Counted from the first letter of the stretch, positions 7,539-14,940 are shown. The stretch: DNA of 36,359 nt from Anaerolineae bacterium (GCA_003130835.1 QEXX01000060.1:1-36359); one strand, 5' to 3'. Notes: generated by a model not told the origin, from the sequence alone. Translations and numbers: made by a program.

Positions 7539-8606
7539 TCAGCGCTCCTTCCCCAATAACATTCGAATATTCAAACCGAAATACACCAAAGCCGCAATCA
7601 CGTTGAACAAGCCCCCCCATCTGCGAAAAGCCTCATGCAGCACGAAATCACCCAGAAGACGTAGAATGAGAGATAGATGCAATAAGCCTAGTGGGTAATA
7701 AAGCATCGGTGAAAAGCGGGCTGTCATCCCGAACAAAGCCGGGAAGATGATGGGAGCATGACCAAAGATCATACTGCCCACGAAACCCACAAAGATCGAA
7801 TGCAACACCGCATCGTAAGCCACACCGGCCGTGACCTTGCCTAGATAAATCAAAAGCAGCCCCCCAATCCCAAGCCAAAGGAAGCCCGCAGCCAAAGCGG
7901 TTGAAATAAATTGTGTGAGAGGCTGAGGGTGACGCAAGTTGCGGAAGGCAATGTCCTTAGCCACAAACCAGATCATCAAGGACAAATAGCCGACTCCACT
8001 CAATCGTGCTCCCCAATCTAAGTGGAAAATGGAAAGAATTGCCGCCGTGATGATTAGGCTGATGATCACCATAAAGGAGGTGCGTTCTAGATTGGATAGG
8101 CGCAGAACCCGATTTAACTCCAACCGTTCTCCAGAAATCGTCAAAACCAGAAAAGCAAGCCACCAGAGAACTACACCATAAATTGGGACTCCAAAAAACC
8201 ATAGAGCATTTCCCATCGCCCAGCTCAATCCACCCGTCAGCAGGGTCGCTGTATGAAGTTGGGGCTCTCGCTTGAACATCACTCCTAAAATAGCGATCAT
8301 CCCCAGGCTACCCAAAAGGAAAAGCGCCTGCCCAATTTGGGGAGACCCAAACCAGAGCATCCAACCCACTCCATTGAGGCAGGGTATCAGGATCATCCAA
8401 CGACGTTGCAAGGCAACAACCCGTTCGAGGGGGATGAGAACCCCTAAGAAACCATTCAAGATTAACCCGCCGTGAAAGACAGTTAGCTTGGCGAAAGAGG
8501 GTAGATGCCAACCCAAGCGCACCAAGCCACTCCACAAAGCCAACAAGAGCGCGGCGATGCCCAATGCCAATAGAGGTAGGATAGAAGGAAAAGTTTTCGT
8601 CTTCAT
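7539..8606 (-). CDS. NnrS-like multi-spanning membrane protein
   Basis: A 355-residue protein of about 10-12 membrane helices, resembling the NnrS family of heme/copper membrane proteins linked to denitrification and NO tolerance. The N-terminal helix contains FHGGLILNGFLGVLIPLERV and a later helix has VLHSIFVGFVGSMIFGHAPII, which are His-containing positions typical of NnrS. The ATG at 8606 was chosen over an upstream start at 8633 because a -10 hexamer (TACAGT, 8618-8613) places the predicted transcript start exactly on this ATG (leaderless). A TTG-N8-CAA palindrome is centred 41.5 bp upstream. It is the first gene of a three-gene operon divergent from the Crp/Fnr regulator and nirS. Overall similarity to classical NnrS is modest. 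Confidence 0.75.
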   Translation of the reverse strand: MKTKTFPSILPLLALGIAALLLALWSGLVRLGWHLPSFAKLTVFHGGLILNGFLGVLIPLERVVALQRRWMILIPCLNGVGWMLWFGSPQIGQALFLLGSLGMIAILGVMFKREPQLHTATLLTGGLSWAMGNALWFFGVPIYGVVLWWLAFLVLTISGERLELNRVLRLSNLERTSFMVIISLIITAAILSIFHLDWGARLSGVGYLSLMIWFVAKDIAFRNLRHPQPLTQFISTALAAGFLWLGIGGLLLIYLGKVTAGVAYDAVLHSIFVGFVGSMIFGHAPIIFPALFGMTARFSPMLYYPLGLLHLSLILRLLGDFVLHEAFRRWGGLFNVIAALVYFGLNIRMLLGKER

Positions 8607-8612
8607 GTTATG

Positions 8613-8618
8613 ACTGTA
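8613..8618 (-). promoter_or_regulatory. -10 element of NnrS-like operon (leaderless)
   Basis: TACAGT on the minus strand. With the hexamer at -12 to -7, +1 falls on the A of the ATG at 8606. No Shine-Dalgarno is visible upstream. The -35 region is replaced by the palindrome centred at 8647.5, which is -41.5 relative to that start, as in class II Crp/Fnr activation. Confidence 0.5.
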
Positions 8619-8640
8619 ACAAAAATGTTGCAATGGTTCT

Positions 8641-8654
8641 TTGTGCTAGCGCAA
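8641..8654. promoter_or_regulatory. Crp/Fnr-type operator in the divergent promoter region
   Basis: TTGTGCTAGCGCAA is a near-perfect palindrome (12 of 14 positions symmetric) with the TTG-N8-CAA half-site spacing of Fnr/Dnr/Nnr sites. It lies between the NnrS-like operon and the Crp/Fnr gene. It is 41.5 bp upstream of the predicted NnrS-operon start and about 63.5 bp upstream of the predicted regulator start. A near-identical site stands before the nirS operon at 9428-9441. Confidence 0.65.
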
Positions 8655-8698
8655 GGATTTGACCATTCCTGACCGTTAATCTCCAGATCTTTTTGGGT

Positions 8699-8704
8699 TA
8701 CAAT
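8699..8704 (+). promoter_or_regulatory. -10 element of Crp/Fnr regulator gene
   Basis: TACAAT (five of six to consensus) predicts a start near 8711, five bases before the ATG at 8716. No good -35 lies at the usual distance. The palindrome at 8641-8654 is centred near -63.5, close to the -61.5 used in class I activation, so auto-activation is possible. Confidence 0.45.
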
Positions 8705-8715
8705 TAGGTTATCCG

Positions 8716-9417
8716 ATGAACAAAGATCGCTATCTGGAAACTGTGCGCAAATCCAGTCTTTTCCGCACCCTCAGGGGGGAGAGTTTTGCTGTCTTGATGG
8801 AAAATGGGGTCTTGCGCTCAGTCGAAGAAGAGGCTTTCTTTTTCATGCAGGGAGAACCTGCGACTCATGTCTACGTATTGTGCGAAGGGCGAGCGCGCAT
8901 GGTGCAATATACCCCTAACGGTCTGCAAATCACCCTACGTTTGGTTACGCCTGGGCAAACCTTTGGTGGGGTTGCACTTCTCCAACCTTCCAGTGGTTAC
9001 CCGGTCACCGCACAAGCCATGCAAGACTGTTTGGCAATCGGTTGGGAAGCCCGTTTCCTCCAGATGCTGGCTGAAAAAGAACCCTCCATTGCCCTGAACA
9101 CCATGCAACTGATGCATCACTATATCGTTGAACTACAGGAACGCCAGCAAGCGCTAAGCGCCGCGCGGGTTGAACAACGCATTGCCCGCACACTGCTAAA
9201 ATTGGCTGCCCAAGCCGGACGGAAAACCGAAGCAGGCATCCTAATCGACTTTCCGCTCACCCGCCAAGAAATTGCCGAAATGTGTGGCACAACCCTCTAT
9301 ACCGTCAGCCGTACCCTCAATGAGTGGGAAAGAAAAGGGTTATTGGACATTGGGCGTGAGAAGGTCATCCTTCTCCAGCCCCATGGGCTCGTGGAGATCG
9401 CTGAAGGCTTCGAGTAA
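8716..9417 (+). CDS. Crp/Fnr-family transcriptional regulator, probable nitrite/NO regulator
   Basis: A 233-residue regulator with an N-terminal cyclic-nucleotide-binding-like beta-barrel (about 10-125; MQGEPATHVYVLCEGRARM and GQTFGGVALL), a dimer helix (about 125-155) and a winged helix-turn-helix (LTRQEIAEMCGTTLYTVSRTL, about 181-201). The four-Cys N-terminal cluster of Fnr is absent; only C56, C105 and C190 are present, so it does not sense oxygen as Fnr does. A heme-type NO sensor such as Dnr is one possibility. In the recognition helix the usual Glu before T-V/I-S-R is Tyr195, while S198 and R199 are kept. It sits between the NnrS-like operon and the nirS operon, with TTG-N8-CAA palindromes on both sides. 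Confidence 0.88.
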   Translation: MNKDRYLETVRKSSLFRTLRGESFAVLMENGVLRSVEEEAFFFMQGEPATHVYVLCEGRARMVQYTPNGLQITLRLVTPGQTFGGVALLQPSSGYPVTAQAMQDCLAIGWEARFLQMLAEKEPSIALNTMQLMHHYIVELQERQQALSAARVEQRIARTLLKLAAQAGRKTEAGILIDFPLTRQEIAEMCGTTLYTVSRTLNEWERKGLLDIGREKVILLQPHGLVEIAEGFE

Positions 9418-9427
9418 TTCCCTTACT

Positions 9428-9441
9428 TTGCGCTGGCGCAA
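9428..9441. promoter_or_regulatory. Crp/Fnr-type operator of the DUF1858-nirS operon
   Basis: TTGCGCTGGCGCAA; with one more base on each side, TTTGCGC and GCGCAAA form a perfect palindrome around TG. It matches the site at 8641-8654 at 12 of 14 positions and is centred at 9434.5, exactly 41.5 bp before the predicted start at 9476. This is the class II activation distance. Confidence 0.7.
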
Positions 9442-9463
9442 AGAACATCCGTGGAACCAAGTC

Positions 9464-9469
9464 TAAAAT
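9464..9469 (+). promoter_or_regulatory. -10 element of DUF1858-nirS operon (leaderless)
   Basis: TAAAAT (five of six to consensus). Placed at -12 to -7, it sets +1 at 9476, the A of the DUF1858 start codon. There is no Shine-Dalgarno before this ATG, in agreement with a leaderless message. No -35 hexamer is needed if the operator at 9428-9441 acts as the activator site. Confidence 0.55.
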
Positions 9470-9475
9470 CAAGAT

Positions 9476-9700
9476 ATGGAACCGGATGGATTACGCGCCT
9501 GGAGCGTTGCTGATCTCCTTACAAACTACCCGAAAACCGCCCAGTTGTTCATTGAATGGAAAACCCAGTGTGTCGGCTGTTATTTAAGCCGTTTCTGCAC
9601 CCTGGAAGAAGTCGTCGCGCTCTACTCGATTAACCCCCAAACATTCTTTCTCAAACTCCAAAAACTCATTCAATTTCCCTCAGAAAGGATAGAGACATGA
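9476..9700 (+). CDS. DUF1858 / hybrid-cluster-associated redox disulfide protein
   Basis: A 74-residue helical protein of the DUF1858 type. The N-terminal SVADLLTNYPKTAQLFIEW and the CVGC (C32, C35) followed by CTLEEVVALY match the domain often found next to hybrid-cluster protein or as the N-terminal part of ScdA/RIC (di-iron, NO-damage repair) proteins. A redox-active disulfide or Fe-S binding role is plausible. Its TGA overlaps the nirS ATG (ATGA, 9697-9700), so the two are translationally coupled. A predicted leaderless promoter with a Crp/Fnr operator drives both. The context points to nitrite/NO physiology. Confidence 0.8.
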   Translation: MEPDGLRAWSVADLLTNYPKTAQLFIEWKTQCVGCYLSRFCTLEEVVALYSINPQTFFLKLQKLIQFPSERIET

Positions 9701-12093
9701 AGCCCTTCTGGAAATTTGTCCTGATCGGATTATTCTTAATCAACTTAGCTGCTTGCGCTCGTCAAGACGAACGAGTCAACAAAGAGTTTATCCTGACCAC
9801 AGTCTTAAGTGATGGCAAGCCCGCCTTTTTGGGAGTTGGAGGAGAGATCAATGGACAAATCAACCCTACCCTGACCGCCCGGCCGAACGATCGTGTGCGC
9901 ATCGTGCTGATCAACGGTACCACCGGGAAGCACCAAATTGTCATCTCGGGCACGAATTCAAAGAGTGGTATTGTCAGCAAACCCAAAGAGATCACTTCGG
10001 TAACCTTTCTTGCGCCTGCTACAGCCGGCGCCCTAGAATATTGGGACGGACTCCAAGACTCATCCCTATTACGGATGAAGGGCCAAATCCTTATTGGAGG
10101 GGGCGAAATTGCTCAAGGAGAGGCTCAGAGTTCCCCCACCATCCAAGAGGCTTCCATTGAACCGGCAGCTTTAACCCTCCAAGCGTACCAGAAAGGAGGC
10201 TGTGCAGCTTGTCATGTCATTCCTGGCGTGCCTGGAGCAAGTGGCGTCTTAGGGCCGGACTTAAGTAAGATTGCGGCCCTGTTTGAAGACTACAAAACGA
10301 AAGGCCTCTATAGCGGAAAAGCCACAACGTTAGCTGAGTTCATTCAGGAGTCGATCCTCGAGCCGGCAGCATTCTTAGCTCCGGAATGTCCAAATGGCGC
10401 TTGCCAAGCTGGGTTGATGCCGGCAAACTTTAGCACCACCTTGAGTGATGAGGAAGTGCAAGCCATTGTGGAGCATCTTCTTTCGCCGACTGATCTGACG
10501 ACTGCGAGTGCAGGTGAAGAAAGCGCTGGGTCTCAAACCATTTCTCAACCACCCTCCTTGACCGAAGAGGAATTCGCTTGGGCAAAACAAACGTACTTCG
10601 AACGCTGTGCTGGCTGCCACGGAACGCTGCGCAAAGGGGCAACCGGACCAGCTTTGACGCCTGATGTGACCATTCCAAAAGGAACTGCCGGATTAGCAGC
10701 CATCATTTTTAATGGCACAACTCGCGGGATGCCGGATTGGGGCAAGCAAGGCATCCTCACCCAAGAGCAGACCGAAATCATGGCAAAATTCATCCAGAAT
10801 GAGCCCCCTCCACCCCCCGAACTGTCCTTAGAGCAGATGAAAGAATCCTGGCAATTGATCGTGCCGCCGGACCAACGTCCCACAGCCCCCCAAACCGCTC
10901 GCGATTGGCAAAATTACTTTATCGTAACCTTGCGAGATGCCGGCCAAGTTGCAGTAATCGATGGAGACACCTACGAAATCGTCAATACCGTCGATAGTGG
11001 CTACGCCGTGCATATCACGCGCATGTCTGCAACCGGCCGTTACGCCTATGTAATTGGGCGAGATGGGCGCTTGGCACTAATCGACCTATGGATGGAAAAG
11101 CCCGAAGTCGTCGCTCGCGTGCAAACCTGTTATGATGCTCGCTCTGTTGAAGTGAGTAAATATAAAGGCGAAGAGGGAGATTTCAGCGACCGTTATGCCA
11201 TTACCGGTTGTTACTGGCCGCCTCATTTTGTGATCTTGGATGGCTTAACGTTGGAACCTCTAAAAGTGGTCTCTACCCGAAGTTATACCTATAACACTGG
11301 CGAATATCATCCCGAACCGCGGGTGGCTGCTATCCTCGCCTCCCACTATCATCCAGAATGGATCGTAAACGTAAAAGAAACCGGCATGGTTTGGCTGGTA
11401 AATTATACAAACCCACGTAATCCCACCATTAAGATGATCGAAGCTGAACTTTTCCTGCATGATGGCGGCATGGACTCGACCAAACGATATTTCCTGGTGG
11501 CTGCCAACCAGTCGAATAAAGTGGCTGTAATCGACCTGAAAGAAGGCGCTCTGGCTGCGATGGTCGATGTAGGTCAAGTTCCCCACCCAGGGCGCGGGGC
11601 AAATTGGATCGATCCCCAATTCGGGCCGGTTTGGTCGACACCCCACCTCGGAGAAACCTCGGTCGTCTCCATTGCCACCGATCCAGAAGGGCATCCACAA
11701 CACGTCTGGAAAGCCGTGCGCACCACTCCGCTGCCCGGCTCCGGCAGCCTCTTTATTAAGACCCATCCGAAGAGCCAATGGATCTGGGTGGATATGGCAT
11801 TGAACTCGGATCCACAGCTTTCCCGCACCATCTGCGTCATCGCCAAAGCAAATCCATCTCAGGTATATCAATGCTGGGAAATTGGCACCTACGGCCGCGC
11901 TGTGCACATCGAGTACAACAAGGATGGCACACAAGTTTGGATCAGCCTATGGGGGACGGCGGATATCCCCGGTGAAACCGGTGAGATCGTCGTCTATGAT
12001 GACACCACCTTAGAAGAAATCACCCGCATCAAAGACTTGATCACCCCAACTGGCAAGTTCAACGTTTACAATACGGTGAACGACATCTATTAG
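9697..12093 (+). CDS. nirS: Cytochrome cd1 nitrite reductase with N-terminal cupredoxin-like and extra cytochrome c domains
   Basis: A respiratory nitrite reductase (nitrite to NO), 798 residues against about 540-570 for classical NirS. The lipobox LAAC (C20) indicates a lipid-anchored extracytoplasmic protein. Domains in order: cupredoxin-like fold (about 35-133); cytochrome c with CAACH (C169, C172, H173) and candidate Met241; second cytochrome c with CAGCH (C304, C307, H308) and candidate Met345; heme d1 eight-bladed propeller (about 404-798). The d1 proximal ligand is H439 (GYAVHI). The catalytic pair is H588 (FLHDGG) and H630 (VPHPGRG), 42 residues apart as in Pseudomonas NirS (His327/His369). 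The C-terminus TPTGKFNVYNT is family-typical. In the cupredoxin the copper Cys and second His are missing (Tyr-Trp at 115-116; H79 and M127 remain), so copper is doubtful. It is coupled to DUF1858. Confidence 0.93.
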   Translation: MKPFWKFVLIGLFLINLAACARQDERVNKEFILTTVLSDGKPAFLGVGGEINGQINPTLTARPNDRVRIVLINGTTGKHQIVISGTNSKSGIVSKPKEITSVTFLAPATAGALEYWDGLQDSSLLRMKGQILIGGGEIAQGEAQSSPTIQEASIEPAALTLQAYQKGGCAACHVIPGVPGASGVLGPDLSKIAALFEDYKTKGLYSGKATTLAEFIQESILEPAAFLAPECPNGACQAGLMPANFSTTLSDEEVQAIVEHLLSPTDLTTASAGEESAGSQTISQPPSLTEEEFAWAKQTYFERCAGCHGTLRKGATGPALTPDVTIPKGTAGLAAIIFNGTTRGMPDWGKQGILTQEQTEIMAKFIQNEPPPPPELSLEQMKESWQLIVPPDQRPTAPQTARDWQNYFIVTLRDAGQVAVIDGDTYEIVNTVDSGYAVHITRMSATGRYAYVIGRDGRLALIDLWMEKPEVVARVQTCYDARSVEVSKYKGEEGDFSDRYAITGCYWPPHFVILDGLTLEPLKVVSTRSYTYNTGEYHPEPRVAAILASHYHPEWIVNVKETGMVWLVNYTNPRNPTIKMIEAELFLHDGGMDSTKRYFLVAANQSNKVAVIDLKEGALAAMVDVGQVPHPGRGANWIDPQFGPVWSTPHLGETSVVSIATDPEGHPQHVWKAVRTTPLPGSGSLFIKTHPKSQWIWVDMALNSDPQLSRTICVIAKANPSQVYQCWEIGTYGRAVHIEYNKDGTQVWISLWGTADIPGETGEIVVYDDTTLEEITRIKDLITPTGKFNVYNTVNDIY

Positions 12094-12156
12094 GGCAAGG
12101 GCGATCCCAAAAGGGATGGCTCATAGCCCGCTATCAAGTTTTATACTTCATTATCC

Positions 12157-12193
12157 GAAGCTTGGCGGTCGGAAAACTCGACCGCCAAGCTTC
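12157..12193. terminator. Strong stem-loop after nirS
   Basis: A perfect 15-bp stem, GAAGCTTGGCGGTCG (12157-12171) with its complement at 12179-12193, and a 7-base loop. It lies 63 bp after the nirS stop. No T-tract follows on either strand, so it may be an mRNA 3'-end stabiliser or a terminator needing a factor. The surrounding 12094-12299 holds no gene. Confidence 0.5.
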
Positions 12194-12299
12194 ACATGGC
12201 AAACATCAAACCGCTACCAGTCTTTAAACTTCGTTTGATTTACCGAGGTCTTTCAGCTTTTCATCAAACAAAGGTAGAAATCAAACTCATCCCCAACCA

Positions 12300-12328
12300 T
12301 TGACAAAGACCAGCTTTCAAGTTAGCAT
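12300..12328 (+). promoter_or_regulatory. Sigma-70-type promoter for the DUF2087-GNAT-rnhA genes
   Basis: The -35 is TTGACA (12300-12305, consensus). After 17 bp the -10 is TAGCAT (12323-12328, four of six). The predicted start is near 12335, leaving a leader of about 60 bases to the ATG at 12395. Confidence 0.45.
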
Positions 12329-12394
12329 GAACATCACGTTCACCGTTGGTCGAGCAAGACTAGACCGATAAATCCATATCGATGAAAGGTTGCT

Positions 12395-12814
12395 ATGTCT
12401 GTAATTTCCCGCGACGAATTTTCCCGTCGTTTTCTCTCACTGGTGCTCAACCAAACCCTCCTGCCCAAAAAACGCACCGACCTGCATCTTCTCCTTTATT
12501 CCGCCACTTTATCTCTCCAGCCAGAGACGAGTTATTCAGAGAAGGAGATTAACGAACAACTTCAAACCTGGTGCCTGACTTTCGGCAAAAACATGGGCTT
12601 AGATTACGTTAGCTTGCGCCGCGCCCTGGTCGATGAAGGTTTCCTCCACCGGGATTCATCTGGCAATCAATATACCCTTGACCTAACTCCCTTCAGCGAC
12701 CAATTTGATCCCGAAATTCGCTCATTGGATTTGCCTCAACTCCTGAAAGAAGCCATAGAAGTGAAAGAACGCCGTAAGCAGGAATACCTGAACCGATCAA
12801 AAGGGAACCCCTAA
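12395..12814 (+). CDS. DUF2087 domain protein
   Basis: A 139-residue protein with the DUF2087 pattern: LPKKRTDLHLLLYSA, a YSEKEINEQL helix and an LRRALVDEGFLHRDSSGNQYTL winged-helix-like end. Family members are sometimes fused to helix-turn-helix or acetyltransferase proteins, and a nucleic-acid-binding role has been suggested, but no function is established. Here it directly precedes a GNAT acetyltransferase (22 bp gap), in line with that association. The C-terminal 30 residues are a charged helix. Confidence 0.75.
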   Translation: MSVISRDEFSRRFLSLVLNQTLLPKKRTDLHLLLYSATLSLQPETSYSEKEINEQLQTWCLTFGKNMGLDYVSLRRALVDEGFLHRDSSGNQYTLDLTPFSDQFDPEIRSLDLPQLLKEAIEVKERRKQEYLNRSKGNP

Positions 12815-12836
12815 GTTCTCTTTTCGGAGCTTGGTC

Positions 12837-13385
12837 ATGACCCTTCAATTCCCTATCCTCACTACCCCGCGCTTGCAGCTTAGAAGCTTTAAACTGAGTG
12901 ACGCTCCCCAAGTTGCCGATTTGGCCGGGGATTTTGACATTGCGCGCATGACCAGTAACATCCCCCATCCATATACAGAAGAGATGGCTATCCAATGGAT
13001 TCGGGGGCACGCCAGCCAAGCCATCTCCAACACAGCCATCCATTATGCCATTCTCTTGCAGGAAAGCCATCTATTCATTGGAGCGACCGGTTTAACCCTC
13101 GATGTCCAGAACCGAAGTGCCGAACTTGGTTATTGGATTGGAAAACCCTACTGGAATCAAGGTTACGCCACCGAAGCAGCTCAAGCGGTCTTAACATTCG
13201 CCTTTACAAGACTGGGCCTAAACCGCATTGAAGCCCGCCATTTCACGAAAAACCCCGCCTCGGGTCGGGTGATGCAGAAGATCGGCATGACTTACGAAGG
13301 CACGTTACGTCAATCGATTTATCGCTTTGGATGTTTTGAAGATGCCGCCCTCTACAGCATTTTGCAAAAGGAGTTCTGTCAATGA
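12837..13385 (+). CDS. GNAT-family N-acetyltransferase (RimJ/RimL-like)
   Basis: A 182-residue acetyl-CoA-dependent transferase. It opens with TPRLQLRSFKLSD, typical of the RimJ/RimL/Acetyltransf_3 group. It has AELGYWIGKPYWNQGYATEA (acetyl-CoA-binding motif A), then RIEARHFTKNPASGRVMQKIGMTYEG, the usual C-terminal motif B. The acceptor may be a protein N-terminus or a small amine; it cannot be deduced. The start was set at the ATG at 12837, which has GGAG seven bases upstream; a TTG at 12831 is in frame but less likely. The last codons overlap the rnhA start (ATGA). Confidence 0.85.
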   Translation: MTLQFPILTTPRLQLRSFKLSDAPQVADLAGDFDIARMTSNIPHPYTEEMAIQWIRGHASQAISNTAIHYAILLQESHLFIGATGLTLDVQNRSAELGYWIGKPYWNQGYATEAAQAVLTFAFTRLGLNRIEARHFTKNPASGRVMQKIGMTYEGTLRQSIYRFGCFEDAALYSILQKEFCQ

Positions 13386-14134
13386 GCAAGCGCAATAAAT
13401 CGATCTACATTGTCGTTAAAGGGCGTCAACCTGGAGTTTACACTCAGTGGGAGGGCCCTCAGGGTGCGAGAGCCCAGGTGGAGGGTTACCCGGGCGCAAT
13501 CTTTAAGGGATTCTATACTACCGAAGAAGCCTACAATTGGTTGAATGCTCAACCCCACCATATTCTTGCTCCAACCCTAAAGGAGTGGTCAGCCAAACAG
13601 GGGACCGCAGGCACAAACGACACCTTAGACTCATTACTTGAGAATCACCTATCCAAAGGTGGCATTGTCATCTTCACCGATGGTTCAGCGTTGGGTAACC
13701 CAGGGCCAGGTGGATACGGGGCAGTCGTTTTGAAGAACCAATCCCGCCAAGAGATAAGCGGTGGCTTTCGCTATACCACCAACAACCGCATGGAACTGAC
13801 AGCCTGCATTGCCGCCTTAGAGAGCCTACACCCCCCTGCCGAAGTGCTGCTCATCACCGACTCTGCCTATGTTTGCCGCGCCATAACCGAAGGATGGCTG
13901 CAACGCTGGACAAACAACTTCTGGAGACGTCATGATGGCAAGCCCGTTGAGAATGTGGATTTATGGCAGCGACTAGATCACCTCTGTCGGCGTTTTCAGG
14001 TACAATTCTACTGGATCAAAGGCCACAATGCCACTGTAGAGAACGAGGTTTGCGATCGTTTGGCGCGCAGCGCTGCCCTACAACCTGACCTCCCCGAAGA
14101 TGCTGGCTTTCAGGTGCGCTACTTAACCGACTAG
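13382..14134 (+). CDS. rnhA: Ribonuclease HI with N-terminal RNA/DNA-hybrid-binding domain
   Basis: A 250-residue type 1 RNase H that removes RNA from RNA-DNA hybrids. Residues 8-56 (YIVVKGRQPGVYTQWEG...FKGFYTTEEAYNWL) form the viroplasmin/caulimovirus-type hybrid-binding domain seen in eukaryotic RNase H1 and some bacteria. The catalytic domain spans about 95-235, with D100 (FTDGSALGNPGPGG), E138 (NNRMELTA), D160 (ITDSAYV), H215 (KGHNATVENE) and D225 (CDRLA). The full DEDD set plus His is present, so it should be active. A linker of about 35 residues joins the domains. It is translationally coupled to the GNAT gene by a four-base overlap. Confidence 0.93.
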   Translation: MSKRNKSIYIVVKGRQPGVYTQWEGPQGARAQVEGYPGAIFKGFYTTEEAYNWLNAQPHHILAPTLKEWSAKQGTAGTNDTLDSLLENHLSKGGIVIFTDGSALGNPGPGGYGAVVLKNQSRQEISGGFRYTTNNRMELTACIAALESLHPPAEVLLITDSAYVCRAITEGWLQRWTNNFWRRHDGKPVENVDLWQRLDHLCRRFQVQFYWIKGHNATVENEVCDRLARSAALQPDLPEDAGFQVRYLTD

Positions 14135-14216
14135 AAACCATTGGGCGCAGAGGAACAACCTTAAAGAAGGCTTTCCTCAAGTTCCTAGGATGAAAGGCCC
14201 ATGAAAGGAAAGTTAG

Positions 14217-14918
14217 ATGTATACCAACCAGCGATTTGGATGGATCTTCACCGTTAGCTCCATCACCGTTTTCTCTATGGCTTGCAACTTTCTCACCCAA
14301 TTCATCAACCCTGCGGAACAAAAATCCAAACCCCAAGCAGTCGATGCATCCTCCACTGCAAACGTCCCTCCCGATATGGGGGAATCAACACCTTTCAGTA
14401 ATTCCGAAGAAGGAACAGTCCCTGCCCCAGACAGCGGTTCAATGGCCTTAATCCGTCAATGGGCAAGCCAAGCCGAAGCCAGCTCTCAATATGGCAGTGA
14501 AGACTGGGCAGCCTTTCAAGCTGTAGGTGAACCAAACACCGCGGATTGCGGAGATTATTCGACGGCTTGGGCAGCCGCTTCCTCAGATACCCGCGAATGG
14601 ATGATGCTCTTTTATCCCAGACCTGTCTACGCCGTAGAGGTCAATATCTACCAAACCTATAACCCCGATCAAATCGTCTCGGTAGACCTCATTGACCTAT
14701 CGGGGAATTTTGTCAATGTTTATACGGCAGAGCCGCGCCCAATCGAGACTTGTCCTTACATCTTGACTCTTCCCACCGCCTTTAGTGGAATTTTAGCGCA
14801 AGGCGTGCGAATCACCATCGATCAATCGCTTCTGAACCTTGGTTGGAATGAAATTGACGCGGTGGAGATGATTGGCGCACCTGGTGAAGGGACTCCAATC
14901 CGTCCCAAAGTCCCATAA
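14217..14918 (+). CDS. Predicted lipoprotein with beta-sandwich domain
   Basis: A 233-residue exported protein with a lipobox FSMAC (C23), then a low-complexity Ser/Pro/Glu spacer to about residue 75. The body (about 80-225) has WASQAEASSQYGSEDWAAFQAVGEPNT, a run resembling discoidin-like carbohydrate-binding sandwiches that handle trait-like QASASS...A.GEP motifs, then strands such as VYAVEVNIYQTYNPDQIVSVDLID. It may bind a surface glycan or protein; no catalytic motif is visible. It lies 22 bp upstream of the C39-like peptidase gene and is probably co-transcribed, so the two may act together at the cell surface. Confidence 0.65.
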   Translation: MYTNQRFGWIFTVSSITVFSMACNFLTQFINPAEQKSKPQAVDASSTANVPPDMGESTPFSNSEEGTVPAPDSGSMALIRQWASQAEASSQYGSEDWAAFQAVGEPNTADCGDYSTAWAAASSDTREWMMLFYPRPVYAVEVNIYQTYNPDQIVSVDLIDLSGNFVNVYTAEPRPIETCPYILTLPTAFSGILAQGVRITIDQSLLNLGWNEIDAVEMIGAPGEGTPIRPKVP

Positions 14919-14940
14919 AAGGAGAACCTAACCAAAACAC

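Noticed and set aside
8716..9417. Oxygen-sensing Fnr with a [4Fe-4S] cluster
   Set aside because: The N-terminal cysteine cluster is absent; only three scattered cysteines are present.
11260..11934. 224-codon open frame antisense to nirS
   Set aside because: It lies wholly inside the d1 domain on the opposite strand, has no recognisable motifs, and mirrors the codon pattern of nirS.
9697..12093. NirN or NirF (heme d1 biogenesis) instead of NirS
   Set aside because: Both catalytic histidines (H588, H630) and the proximal H439 are present with NirS spacing, and the C-terminal TPTGKFNVYNT is NirS-type.
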